Source of the DNA: PALSA-1296 sp038210275
Lineage (GTDB): Bacteria > Bacteroidota > Ignavibacteria > Palsa-1295
Direction of reading: 5' to 3'
Length of the DNA: 64,000 nt
Assembly: GCA_038210275.1 (NCBI GenBank)
Contig: JBBQWV010000003.1
Span: 197,398 to 261,397, forward strand
Part shown: positions 7,632 through 15,260 of the stretch, piece by piece
Layout: each line of letters begins with the position of its first letter
Position numbering within the stretch: position 1 is the first letter of the stretch
Translations under genes and position numbers: made by a program
The notes under the pieces: generated by a model
Told to the model about the DNA's origin: nothing
Database searches by the model: none
What the model saw: only the letters and a program-made list of their open reading frames with translations

Positions 7632-10145
7632 TTAGGCTTCGAATATCGTCTTCTGCTTTGCCTCAGGTGGTCCCTTTGGCTTATCAGTTGTGCCTTCTAA
7701 TTTATCCAACTCCTCATCTTCATCGGCTGGGACATTGGCAAGTGCAGCAACATGATCACCTTCGTTGAGACGAACAAGACGGACACCTTGAGTATTACGT
7801 CCCATGACTCGAATATCACTGACGTGCTGACGGATAACTAAACCATCCTTCGTTACTGCAATGAGATCGTCATTATCAACGACTTCTCTGATCGCAACGA
7901 GCTTGCCTGTCTTATCCGTAGCCTTCATTGTGATGACGCCTTTGCCGCCGCGGCGAGTCAAGCGATAATCATTCACATCACTGCGCTTGCCGTAACCCTG
8001 CTCGCTGCAAACGAGAACAGTCGTATCAGTGCGCTTCGGAGCGATCATGCCGATAACTATATCACCCTCTTCAAGTGTGATGCCACGCACTCCGGCAGCA
8101 GTTCTGCCCATCATGCGAACATCTTTCTCATTAAAGCGGCAAGCCATTCCTTCGCGAGTACCGATGATGATCTCTTGAGTACCATCAGTCAGACGTACAT
8201 CTTTCAAATTATCTTTCTCATCAAGCGTAATAGCCTGAATTCCTGATTTACGAATATTGCCGAACGCTGAAAGCACCGTTTTCTTAATCGTGCCATGTTC
8301 TGTAACCATCGTCACGTAATGATTCTCATCAAATGCTTTGACGGTTATGAAAGCCGTGATATGCTCATCAGCAGGTTTCTCCAATAAATTTGCAATTGAT
8401 CTGCCTTTCGCAATGCGGCTGCCTTCAGGAATCTCATGTACTTTCAGCCAATAGCATCTTCCGCGATCGGTGAAGAACATGATATAGTGATGGGTCGAAG
8501 CAATAAACATATGCTCGACGAAATCCTCTTCTTTGGTAGCTGCGCCGGTGATTCCTTTGCCGCCTCTTCCCTGTCTGCGATAACCCGAAACAGGAATACG
8601 CTTGATAAACCCTGAATGTGAGATCGTGACGACGACATCTTCCTCAGCGATCATATCTTCGATCGTGAAGTCTTTCGTATCGTAGATGATCTCGGTGCGG
8701 CGTTTATCGGCAAATCTCGTCTTGATATCAGCAAGATCGTCGGAGATGATCTTCATCTGCAATGTCTGCGATGCAAGGATAGATTTCAGCTTTTCGATGA
8801 GTTGGAGTAGCTCGCGGTATTCCGCTTCGATCTTTGCGCGCTCCAAGCCTGTAAGGCGTTGCAGGCGCATTTCCAGAATTGATTTTGCCTGAATTTCCGA
8901 AAGTCCGAAACGCTTTATCAAATTTTTCTGCGCGGTCTCTGAATCTTTCGACTTCTTAATTACCTGGATGACTTCGTCAATATTATCAAGCGCAATGACG
9001 TAACCTTCTAAAATATGTGCACGCTTTTCGGCGGCGTCAAGATCATATTGCGTTCTGCGGCGAACGACTACGTTGCGATGATCAATATAATGCCTAATAA
9101 CATCACGGAGCGGCAGAACTTTCGGCACACCCTTGACAAGCGCAAGCATGATAACGCCGAACGTCGTCTGCATCTGAGAATGCTTGTAGAGATTATTCAG
9201 CACGACCTTTGCAATCGCATCACGCTTGAGATCGAATACGATGCGGACGCCATCTTTATCGGATTCATCACGCATATCGGCAATACCTTCGATCTTCTTA
9301 TCACGGATCATATCAGCAATCTTCTCCTGAAGAGTTGACTTATTGACCATGAAAGGAATTTCCGTAATGATAATAGACTCTCTATCATTCTTTCCGGTCT
9401 CGACGCTTGCTCTGGCACGGACGATCACTTTGCCACGTCCTGTCGCATACGCATCTCGGACACCATCGTATCCATAGATCAATCCACCAGTCGGGAAATC
9501 GGGAGCGATAATAAATTTGGTTAATTCTTCACTCGTGATCTGCGGATTCTTAATATACTGAAGGCAGCCTTCGATCACTTCGCCAAGATTATGCGGCGGA
9601 ATGTTCGTTGCCATTCCGACGGCAATACCTGTTGCGCCGTTGACTAAAAGATTCGGGAAACCCGCAGGCATAACTGCAGGCTGTTGAAGCGTATCATCGA
9701 AATTTGGTACGAAGTCAACGGTATTCTTATCAAGATCGCGAAGGATCTCTGTGGCAAGAGCTGTCAGGCGGACTTCTGTATAACGCATAGCGGCTGGGCT
9801 ATCGCCATCCATGGAGCCGAAATTACCTTGCCCATCAACCAGGATGCCGCGCATAGAGAAATCCTGCGCCATACGCACGATCGTGTCATAAACGGCTACG
9901 TCGCCATGAGGATGATACTTTCCGAGAACTTCTCCGACAACACGGGCGCTCTTTTTATAAGGGCGGTTCGGAGCCATACCGAGTTCGTTCATTCCGTAAA
10001 GTACGCGGCGGTGAACGGGTTTCAAGCCATCACGGACATCAGGAAGCGCTCGGCTGACGATGACGGACATCGAATAATCGATGTAACTCTCGCGCATCTC
10101 ATCTTCAAGCTGCCGGGGTACAATTTTCTCGGTAAAAGTCGCCAT
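7632..10145 (-). CDS. gyrA: DNA gyrase subunit A
   Basis: 837-residue type II topoisomerase A subunit, which breaks and rejoins DNA while GyrB hydrolyses ATP. The breakage-reunion domain shows RALPDVRDGLKPVHRR, the catalytic Tyr122 in AAMRYTEVRL, and the GyrA box QGRGGKGI near residue 530, the mark of true gyrase as opposed to topoisomerase IV. The C-terminal beta-pinwheel repeats follow, then an acidic tail. Residue 83 of the quinolone-resistance region is Val (HPHGDVAVYD) where E. coli has Ser, while Asp87 is kept. The gene has its own terminator and no close upstream partner; gyrB is not in the window. Confidence 0.97.
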   Translation of the reverse strand: MATFTEKIVPRQLEDEMRESYIDYSMSVIVSRALPDVRDGLKPVHRRVLYGMNELGMAPNRPYKKSARVVGEVLGKYHPHGDVAVYDTIVRMAQDFSMRGILVDGQGNFGSMDGDSPAAMRYTEVRLTALATEILRDLDKNTVDFVPNFDDTLQQPAVMPAGFPNLLVNGATGIAVGMATNIPPHNLGEVIEGCLQYIKNPQITSEELTKFIIAPDFPTGGLIYGYDGVRDAYATGRGKVIVRARASVETGKNDRESIIITEIPFMVNKSTLQEKIADMIRDKKIEGIADMRDESDKDGVRIVFDLKRDAIAKVVLNNLYKHSQMQTTFGVIMLALVKGVPKVLPLRDVIRHYIDHRNVVVRRRTQYDLDAAEKRAHILEGYVIALDNIDEVIQVIKKSKDSETAQKNLIKRFGLSEIQAKSILEMRLQRLTGLERAKIEAEYRELLQLIEKLKSILASQTLQMKIISDDLADIKTRFADKRRTEIIYDTKDFTIEDMIAEEDVVVTISHSGFIKRIPVSGYRRQGRGGKGITGAATKEEDFVEHMFIASTHHYIMFFTDRGRCYWLKVHEIPEGSRIAKGRSIANLLEKPADEHITAFITVKAFDENHYVTMVTEHGTIKKTVLSAFGNIRKSGIQAITLDEKDNLKDVRLTDGTQEIIIGTREGMACRFNEKDVRMMGRTAAGVRGITLEEGDIVIGMIAPKRTDTTVLVCSEQGYGKRSDVNDYRLTRRGGKGVITMKATDKTGKLVAIREVVDNDDLIAVTKDGLVIRQHVSDIRVMGRNTQGVRLVRLNEGDHVAALANVPADEDEELDKLEGTTDKPKGPPEAKQKTIFEA

Positions 10146-10320
10146 GAAACAAAAGGGTTAAATGCGGGTGAAATCCGCTAAATTTATGACGTTAGATAAC
10201 GCAAAAACACGTTAGAAAAGTCCGAGAAATCAGATAATTTACAGATAGATTTGCACAAAATGGAAGAACTTTCGAAAAGACCTTCATCCCTCATCCTTCC
10301 TCCTTCATCCTTGTCCCAAG

Positions 10321-10393
10321 AGCCGCTAACCGGACTTGAACCGGTGACCTGCTGATTACGAATCAGCTGCTCTACCAACTGAGCTACAGCGGC
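10321..10393 (-). tRNA. tRNA-Thr (anticodon CGU)
   Basis: 73 nt on the minus strand beginning GCCGCTGTAGCTCAGTTGG. Acceptor stem GCCGCTG/TAGCGGC, D-loop AGTTGGTAGAG, anticodon stem GCTGA/TCAGC around the loop TTCGTAA, and T-loop GGTTCAAGTCC. The anticodon CGT reads ACG (Thr). The discriminator is T and CCA is not encoded. Confidence 0.93.
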
Positions 10394-10685
10394 ACACAAT
10401 ATGCGCGTCACAAACGAAGTTTAAGGATAAGTCGGTTCCGAGTGCAGAGGTTGGCACAACGTCCCTACTCATTTAATCTTTGAAGTTTATTCTTCCGCTG
10501 CAAGTGGTTTCGTATCTTTGTATTAATAAATACAGACTAAACCAAACGCCCCGAATTTCGCGACTTAGGCGAAGAAAGTCTGACGTTCAAGAAATCCAGA
10601 AGGAAAAGAAAATGAGCGGGCAGGAGGGGATGTTTTAAGAATTATAGCTCCTTTTAAAATAGAAAATTAAAGAAGAAAGGGAAAA

Positions 10686-11258
10686 ATGAGTACTGTAAAA
10701 AAGCAACATTATGTATGGCGTAATTATCTTCGACCTTGGGCCGATAATGAAAAAATACAGACATACTTTATTGCTGAAAGGAAAATTGAACTAATAAACT
10801 TAATGGGGGTTGCTCAACAAAGATATTTTTATAAACTTATTGATTTAACAGGCGATGAAGAATTGTTTTTAAAGGAATTTATAAAAAAAAGTGGAGACGA
10901 GGCAGATATCTCATTTTATTTAACCTTCCTAGAATTATTTACAATAACGAGTAAAATGAAGAAGGATTTAGATAAGGAATTCCCTATTAAGAATGATCAA
11001 TATGAAAATTTAATCAAAGAATTGGAAATAAACCTAATGGAACAAGCGCACGGAATGGTAGAAAATCTCGGGTTTAAACTTATTAACTACCGTAACATTG
11101 ATGATCTTAAGACAATCGAAAAAGATGATTACATGTTTGACGCGATATTCTTTTTATGTGTTCAATATTTTAGAACAAAAAATATTCAGAAGGCTGTCCA
11201 AAAAACTTTTCAAGGTAATAGAATGGAAGAGCTGGCAAAAAAACTTGGAATATATTAA
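10686..11258 (+). CDS. DUF4238-family protein, N-terminal part (frameshifted gene)
   Basis: 190 residues beginning MSTVKKQHYVWRNYLRPWA, matching the QHYVxxxYLRxW opening of DUF4238 proteins, which are of unknown function and often found in accessory regions. The frame closes at a TAA at 11256-11258, too early for the family (usually about 280-310 residues). The second half of the family, with its SDQP and YYPLSPQHAL motifs, continues in the -1 frame at 11279-11611. The switch point is the A7 run at 11237-11243: changing to the -1 frame there reads on as TWNILSFIIAGAMAKN and gives one 308-residue protein. The region is clearly more AT-rich than its neighbours, as expected for an acquired gene. 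Read as either a disrupted gene, a sequencing indel in a homopolymer, or programmed frameshifting. Confidence 0.7.
   Translation: MSTVKKQHYVWRNYLRPWADNEKIQTYFIAERKIELINLMGVAQQRYFYKLIDLTGDEELFLKEFIKKSGDEADISFYLTFLELFTITSKMKKDLDKEFPIKNDQYENLIKELEINLMEQAHGMVENLGFKLINYRNIDDLKTIEKDDYMFDAIFFLCVQYFRTKNIQKAVQKTFQGNRMEELAKKLGIY
11237..11243 (+). other. A_AAA_AAA slippery heptamer at the frame switch
   Basis: In the upstream frame the codons are GCA AAA AAA CTT, so the seven A bases have the X_XXY_YYZ phasing of a canonical -1 slippery site. A -1 slip moves exactly into the frame that encodes the C-terminal half of the DUF4238 protein. The zero-frame stop is 12 bases downstream. No strong stimulatory hairpin or upstream Shine-Dalgarno-like sequence was noticed. 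Confidence 0.4.
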
Positions 11259-11278
11259 GTTTTATCATTGCAGGTGCT

Positions 11279-11611
11279 ATGGCAAAAAATATTTCTTTGA
11301 ATCCTGATATTAGATTCATTTTTCATACAAATAATACATCTGAGAACTTCGTTGCAAGTGATCAACCAGTATTTAATATACTTAATGACATATTTGATGA
11401 AAAAGGAGAGGTAAAAGATCTTGAGCTTTATTATCCTCTTTCGCCACAACATGCTCTGTCCATACATTTTCGAAAGGAACAGGGTGAGAAGTTTTTTAAT
11501 AATAAAGTTACAAAAGCAGACATTGCTTATTATAATAATAAAGTTATTAAGAATGCAGATTTTTTTGTATTTGCGAAAACTAAAGAGCAATTAGAGCAAC
11601 TTAGAGCATGA
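11279..11611 (+). CDS. DUF4238-family protein, C-terminal part (frameshifted gene)
   Basis: 110 residues from the first ATG, though in this frame the reading is open back to at least 11231 (AGKKTWNILSFIIAGAM). It carries the DUF4238 C-terminal signatures NPDIRFIFHTNNTSENF, ASDQPVFNIL and YYPLSPQHALSIHF. The ATG at 11279 has no convincing ribosome binding site, so this is best read as the continuation of the gene at 10686 rather than as an independent gene. Its product, if made alone, would lack the N-terminal domain. An intrinsic terminator follows about 190 bases further on. Confidence 0.6.
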   Translation: MAKNISLNPDIRFIFHTNNTSENFVASDQPVFNILNDIFDEKGEVKDLELYYPLSPQHALSIHFRKEQGEKFFNNKVTKADIAYYNNKVIKNADFFVFAKTKEQLEQLRA

Positions 11612-11796
11612 AGGTCAGACTTTTTATAAGCTGATGTAAGATAAATTACCCCTTTCAAAACATTCAAAACAGAGTTTCTATAAACTTCTCAACATTCTGT
11701 AATGAATCATTCCGGACATTCCCCACAGCGGTGTGGTCGCACGCTGAATGGTTGGCTTTCCTCGAAGAATGCAATTTGGGAATCGGACTAAAAAAC

Positions 11797-11823
11797 AAAA
11801 CCGCACGTTGCCGGGCGGTTTTT
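11797..11823 (+). terminator. Intrinsic terminator
   Basis: AAAACCGC paired with GCGGTTTT around a ten-base loop and ending in five T. It is the first plausible stop downstream of the DUF4238 gene. Confidence 0.6.
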
Positions 11824-11860
11824 GTAATTCATCCATTTGCATATCTCAATAGGCTCAGGG

Positions 11861-11950
11861 TCAACCGCCCCCTAACCCCCGCCTTGAAAAGGCGGGGGAT
11901 TTTTTTAAATCGATAGCCCCTCCTTCTCAAGGAGGGGTTGGGGTGGTTGA
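11861..11950. repeat. Composite REP-like palindrome with two inner hairpins
   Basis: A 90-base imperfect palindrome. Outer arms TCAACCGCCCCCTAACCCC and GGGGTTGGGGTGGTTGA pair with each other. Inside are two separate hairpins: CCCCCGCC/GGCGGGGG and CCCCTCC/GGAGGGG (TTCTCAA loop). The three-stem shape and the CTTCTCAAGGAGGGG wording are typical of extragenic palindromic repeats spread through many Bacteroidota genomes. Confidence 0.7.
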
Positions 11951-12134
11951 TCTTTATCTTTCCGACAAGAGAATTTTTATTTATTAAAAAAAACCACACT
12001 TTGCGGTACGTTTTTGATTCTGAATTTCCCCCACCCAACCCATGGGCACCTACTCCCACAATTCACCCCAAAAAAAATCTTTAGCGATTCCAGCCTGATT
12101 TCGCCGATTTTGAAAATAGTTTGGTTTGGGCACC

Positions 12135-12165
12135 TTGACAAAAGTACTTTTCATCCGTATATTTG
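12135..12165 (+). promoter_or_regulatory. Bacteroidota-type promoter in a gene-free interval
   Basis: TTG (12135-12137), a 20-base spacer, then TATATTTG (12158-12165), an exact TAnnTTTG -7 box. A second TATTTTTG lies at 12188-12195. Nothing annotated follows for 600 bases on this strand: only a 31-codon frame (12197-12292) and complementary segments 12241-12249 and 12357-12365. The rest of the 11.6-12.7 kb interval holds only repeats. Confidence 0.55.
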
Positions 12166-12424
12166 CATTACAAACTTCGACAAAGTATATTTTTGTATGA
12201 ATTTTGAGCATCATGCGTCCTGTATGATGTTTCTGAAAAGCCCACAACCTAGCCTTCTATTCCTTTTGATATTTTGCTTCGATGGCACTTAGAGCGTTAT
12301 CCTCGCCGGTAAATGGAAAAATAATGAAAGAGATATTAGGAAGCGAGCAATTGTGGGGTTGTGGGAGTAGCTATGAGCTATGAGGACTGAGCTATGAGTG
12401 GACTAACCACCACTTTTAATCTCT

Positions 12425-12512
12425 CATCCTGAGATTTATTACTACGATAACTATTTGAGATTGCCACGTCGTCCGCAAGCGGACTCCTCGCAATGACACC
12501 TTTTTTTACTAC
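12425..12512. repeat. Intergenic repeat related to the element at 4400-4540
   Basis: Contains CATCCTGAGATTTATT and GAGATTGCCACGTCGTCC, then CTCCTCGCAATGACACC, the same type of wording as the 4400-4540 element. It includes the small stem GTCCGC/GCGGAC. Non-coding. Confidence 0.5.
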
Positions 12513-12630
12513 CTACTAAACTACAAAACTACCAACTACTAAACAAACAAACGAATTAGTTTTTTTGATCGGAGGCTGATCCCCTGAAGGGATATCGCTG
12601 CGATCTGTTCATTGACAATTTAAATAAATA

Positions 12631-12704
12631 AGTCAAAAGTCAAAACTTTAAAGTCAAAAAAAGGGGTCGCTACCCTTTTGACTTTTTACTTTTGAGTTTT
12701 GACT
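12631..12704 (-). terminator. Long inverted repeat, probable terminator of the 12735-13790 gene
   Basis: Two imperfect arms of about 29 bases built from GTCAAAAGT-like words (12631-12659 and 12676-12704) flank a short GGGTAGCGACCC hairpin that on the minus strand is followed by CTTTTTTT. It lies 31 bases beyond the stop codon of the minus-strand secreted protein. Arms of this AGTCAAAA kind also look like an extragenic palindromic repeat. Confidence 0.6.
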
Positions 12705-12734
12705 TTGGTCGCAGGCTATGCCCTTACCGGAAAT

Positions 12735-13790
12735 CTAATTCTTGATTACCGGAGCAACCGTCATGTTCGTATCGGAATCAAATGCCGGAGGTTTCGGTGC
12801 AGTGTGATGGGTTTCAAGCTCTTTGATCTTGAACTGCGTTCCGCGAATAATGGTGATCGGCTCGCGTTCAAATGTTAGATGTCTGACGATCTCATTTTTA
12901 ATAATTTCCGTATCAATATGAAGATCCATTTTAGCGGTATCAACGCAGCTGCCACTTGTGACTATTCCATTTTTCACGATGACCGAGCCGTAACTTCCGC
13001 CGGTGAAATGTTCGACGTTCATCGGGAAAGCAATTCCTTCGAGATAGTCAATTTTCTCAGGGGTATTCGAAAATGTGCCTTTATAATTTATTTGATCGCC
13101 GTTTCTGTGCGCAGTAAGATTTCTCGTTACATGGATCTCCGCAATGGTATAAGGAGTCTGTATGGTAGCGTCGCTCTGTTTACCTGAAGTAAACGCTGCA
13201 ACTGCACCAAACCCTTGTTCAAGAAGCTGACCGATACGTAGCGAATCGGAAAACGACATCATTGCATGAAACATATCGTATTCGAATGAACGGGCAATTG
13301 TCGCAACTTGGAAACTCGCAAGATTCTGAAAGTTTTTCACAAGCCCATCGGTGCCGAGGGTGTAGCGTAAAGTCTGTCCCAAAAACTGTGCACGCGGCAA
13401 GGCGCGAATATCTTTCAGGCGAACTTGAAGATCATAATCGTTATTCGAATTAAACCGGAAGTATTCATTGCGATCATTTAGTACTTTACCGAGGATAATT
13501 CGCGTCGTGAATGAATCGAGGGTTGCGGCAATTTGTGCAGAACCATCGGGATTTATTTTTTCGATCGACTCAGAAAAATTATACACGGATGTTCTTGTTG
13601 CAGGCTCAACCATATCGGGGTCAACCTGCGAAGTTTGCTGCTTGAGATAGAGGACTTCCGTCATTTTAACATGGTAACTGTCTCCTTCTTTGAATTTGAT
13701 TCGCGGCGGAGCATCTTTTTGAGCAAATGCTGTCTGCCCGGATATCAGCAAAGTAATAGCAAGAAGTACGAATTGTAAAGTTTTCTTCAT
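12735..13790 (-). CDS. Secreted protein of unknown function (DUF6263-like)
   Basis: 351 residues with a signal peptide (MKKTLQFVLLAITLLISGQT, cleavage near AFAQ). The mature part opens IKFKEGDSYHVKMTEVLYLK, a phrase I associate with the DUF6263-type family of exported Bacteroidota proteins, in which a quantity such as a detergent-like or stress readout is unknown; I cannot confirm membership by eye. It has two Cys at most and no membrane helix after the signal. Its start codon overlaps the stop of the Nudix gene (ATGA at 13787-13790), so the two are translationally coupled and transcribed together, and a palindromic terminator follows. Function unknown. Confidence 0.72.
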   Translation of the reverse strand: MKKTLQFVLLAITLLISGQTAFAQKDAPPRIKFKEGDSYHVKMTEVLYLKQQTSQVDPDMVEPATRTSVYNFSESIEKINPDGSAQIAATLDSFTTRIILGKVLNDRNEYFRFNSNNDYDLQVRLKDIRALPRAQFLGQTLRYTLGTDGLVKNFQNLASFQVATIARSFEYDMFHAMMSFSDSLRIGQLLEQGFGAVAAFTSGKQSDATIQTPYTIAEIHVTRNLTAHRNGDQINYKGTFSNTPEKIDYLEGIAFPMNVEHFTGGSYGSVIVKNGIVTSGSCVDTAKMDLHIDTEIIKNEIVRHLTFEREPITIIRGTQFKIKELETHHTAPKPPAFDSDTNMTVAPVIKN

Positions 13791-14344
13791 TCTGTATCAG
13801 TAAATAAAAATTTATTTCTGTGTTGTTCAAAAAGTGCAAAAGCTGCAAGCGTCATACCGTCCCAAATAATGCCTGATTTGATGAAGTCAGAAATCTCTGT
13901 ATTGCTTAACTCAGCAACTTCAAATTCTTCCGAGGCATCGGGCTTCGCAACAGTATTCTTTAACGAGTGTGCAACAAAGATGTTACAGATTTCATCGGTA
14001 ACGCCATTCATCGGATTAAACTCGCCGATGAGAATTATCTCGTCAGCAATGATACCTGCTTCTTCGAGTAATTCATCATGGGCGGATTCTTCGGCAGATT
14101 TTCCCGGCTTTATTCCCCCGCCGATAAATTCCAAGCCCTCACGTTGGTTGAGGTATCGGAATTGCTTTACGAGAATAAACTTACCCTCATCGGTAATCGG
14201 CAGGATCATGACCGAACCGGGTGTATGAACATAATGATACTCACTGACGGAGCCATCAGGCTGTTCATACGAATCCAATCGGTATTCCCACCAAGGATTT
14301 TTCGCAAAAAGCTTCGAGCTAAGTTGCCTAAGCGATTTCAGCAT
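13787..14344 (-). CDS. Nudix hydrolase with a variant Nudix box
   Basis: 185 residues of the ADP-sugar pyrophosphatase-like Nudix group, which cleaves nucleoside diphosphates linked to another moiety. The core includes LVKQFRYLNQREGLEFIGGG and the Nudix box GIKPGKSAEESAHDELLEEAG at about residues 76-97. Two consensus positions differ: the first Glu (GE) is Lys and the Arg of REL is Asp (DEL); the metal-binding EExG end is kept as EEAG. This may alter or weaken catalysis. It is the first gene of a two-gene unit with the downstream secreted protein, with a 4-base overlap. Substrate unknown. Confidence 0.85.
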   Translation of the reverse strand: MLKSLRQLSSKLFAKNPWWEYRLDSYEQPDGSVSEYHYVHTPGSVMILPITDEGKFILVKQFRYLNQREGLEFIGGGIKPGKSAEESAHDELLEEAGIIADEIILIGEFNPMNGVTDEICNIFVAHSLKNTVAKPDASEEFEVAELSNTEISDFIKSGIIWDGMTLAAFALFEQHRNKFLFTDTE

Positions 14345-14404
14345 ACTTTAAAAGACAACTGAGATGCGATTTGGTTACAGATTTATTTTAATAAAAATAA
14401 AATT

Positions 14405-14431
14405 CCCCTCTCTACGTCGAATAGAGAGGGG
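14405..14431 (-). terminator. Intrinsic terminator after ndk
   Basis: Perfect ten-base stem CCCCTCTCTA/TAGAGAGGGG with a seven-base loop, followed on the minus strand by AATTTTATTTTTATT. It lies 22 bases past the ndk stop and ends the sucD-rhodanese-ndk unit. Confidence 0.85.
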
Positions 14432-14452
14432 TAATAAAGAACTTCAAGCAAA

Positions 14453-14881
14453 TTAAGCAATATCAGCTAACTCGCCTTCAGTAAAGAAAAAGGCTATTTC
14501 ACGTAACCCATTCTCGACTGAATCCGAGCCGTGAACTGCATTTTCGCCTTTGCTGGTAGCATAAAGTTTACGGATAGTACCATCAGCAGCTTCAGCCGGA
14601 TCTGTTGCTCCGATAACGCGACGCCATTCAGCGATAGCATTTTCTCTTTCAAGTGCGATGGGGATACAAGCGCCGCCTGACATAAATTCGACAAGGCTTC
14701 CGTAAAATGGACGCTCTTTATGAACTTCATAAAATTTTCCGGCACTTCTATCGGAGAGACGAGTCATCTTCATTCCAAGAATTTTAAATCCTTCTTTTTG
14801 AATATGAGCGATAATATTTCCGATATTCGCTGATTTCGTTGCATCAGGCTTGAGGATGCACAGTGTTTTTTCGATTGCCAT
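14453..14881 (-). CDS. ndk: Nucleoside diphosphate kinase
   Basis: 142 residues, the normal length. Transfers the gamma phosphate of ATP to nucleoside diphosphates through a phospho-histidine. The active-site motif NAVHGSDS carries His117; the N-terminal EKTLCILKPDATK and the Kpn-loop region GATDPAEAADGTIRKLYA are standard. It is the last gene of a unit with sucD and a rhodanese protein (gaps of 38 and 14 bases) and is followed by a strong terminator. Placement with a succinyl-CoA synthetase subunit is sensible because Ndk can use the nucleoside triphosphate made by that enzyme. Confidence 0.96.
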   Translation of the reverse strand: MAIEKTLCILKPDATKSANIGNIIAHIQKEGFKILGMKMTRLSDRSAGKFYEVHKERPFYGSLVEFMSGGACIPIALERENAIAEWRRVIGATDPAEAADGTIRKLYATSKGENAVHGSDSVENGLREIAFFFTEGELADIA

Positions 14882-14919
14882 TTTTTTAATATTTAGTAAT
14901 TTTTAAAATATGAGTAAAA

Positions 14920-15246
14920 CTATTTATCTATCGGCGCTCCGGTTGCTTTATATGATCGGAATCCGCCTTCTATTGAAGATACATTCTTATAGCCAAGTTT
15001 TGCAAGTGCCTCTGCTGCTCGGTTACCGCTTTGTCCCCCGCCGCAATGACAGAATATCTCAGCATTTTTATTCGGTACTATTGACCCGATTTCATTTTCT
15101 ATGATGCTCTTATGTATATGAGTAGCGCCGGGGATATGCCCTTCGCCCCACTTCTCATCGTCGCGAACATCAATGACAATAGCGTTCGAATTTGCGATGC
15201 GCAGTTCAAGAAATTCCGACACCTTTATGCTTTTTGCTGAAGGCAT
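14920..15246 (-). CDS. Single-domain rhodanese-like sulfurtransferase
   Basis: 108 residues, one rhodanese domain without signal peptide. Typical elements are NAIVIDVRDDEKWGEGHIPG and GYKNVSSIEGGFRSYKATG. The active-site loop reads FCHCGGGQSGNRAA, with Cys66 and Cys68; the loop from Cys68 to Arg76 is longer than the usual six-residue CxxxxR cradle, so the exact catalytic Cys is unclear. Likely cytoplasmic sulfur carrier or persulfide transferase. It sits between sucD and ndk with short gaps and is presumably cotranscribed. Confidence 0.9.
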   Translation of the reverse strand: MPSAKSIKVSEFLELRIANSNAIVIDVRDDEKWGEGHIPGATHIHKSIIENEIGSIVPNKNAEIFCHCGGGQSGNRAAEALAKLGYKNVSSIEGGFRSYKATGAPIDK

Positions 15247-15260
15247 CAGAGTTATTATCT

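Noticed and set aside
10184..10411. 75-residue frame containing AVAQLVEQLIRNQQVTGSS
   Set aside because: It is the well-known false protein from translating a tRNA; it covers tRNA-Thr.
11829..12292. Several short frames across the 11.8-12.3 kb gap
   Set aside because: They run through palindromic repeats; only the 31-codon frame after a good promoter was kept, as a finding and not as a gene.
12241..12366. 6S RNA, suggested by the closing arms and promoter
   Set aside because: No long interrupted stem with a central bubble could be drawn; only nine terminal pairs.
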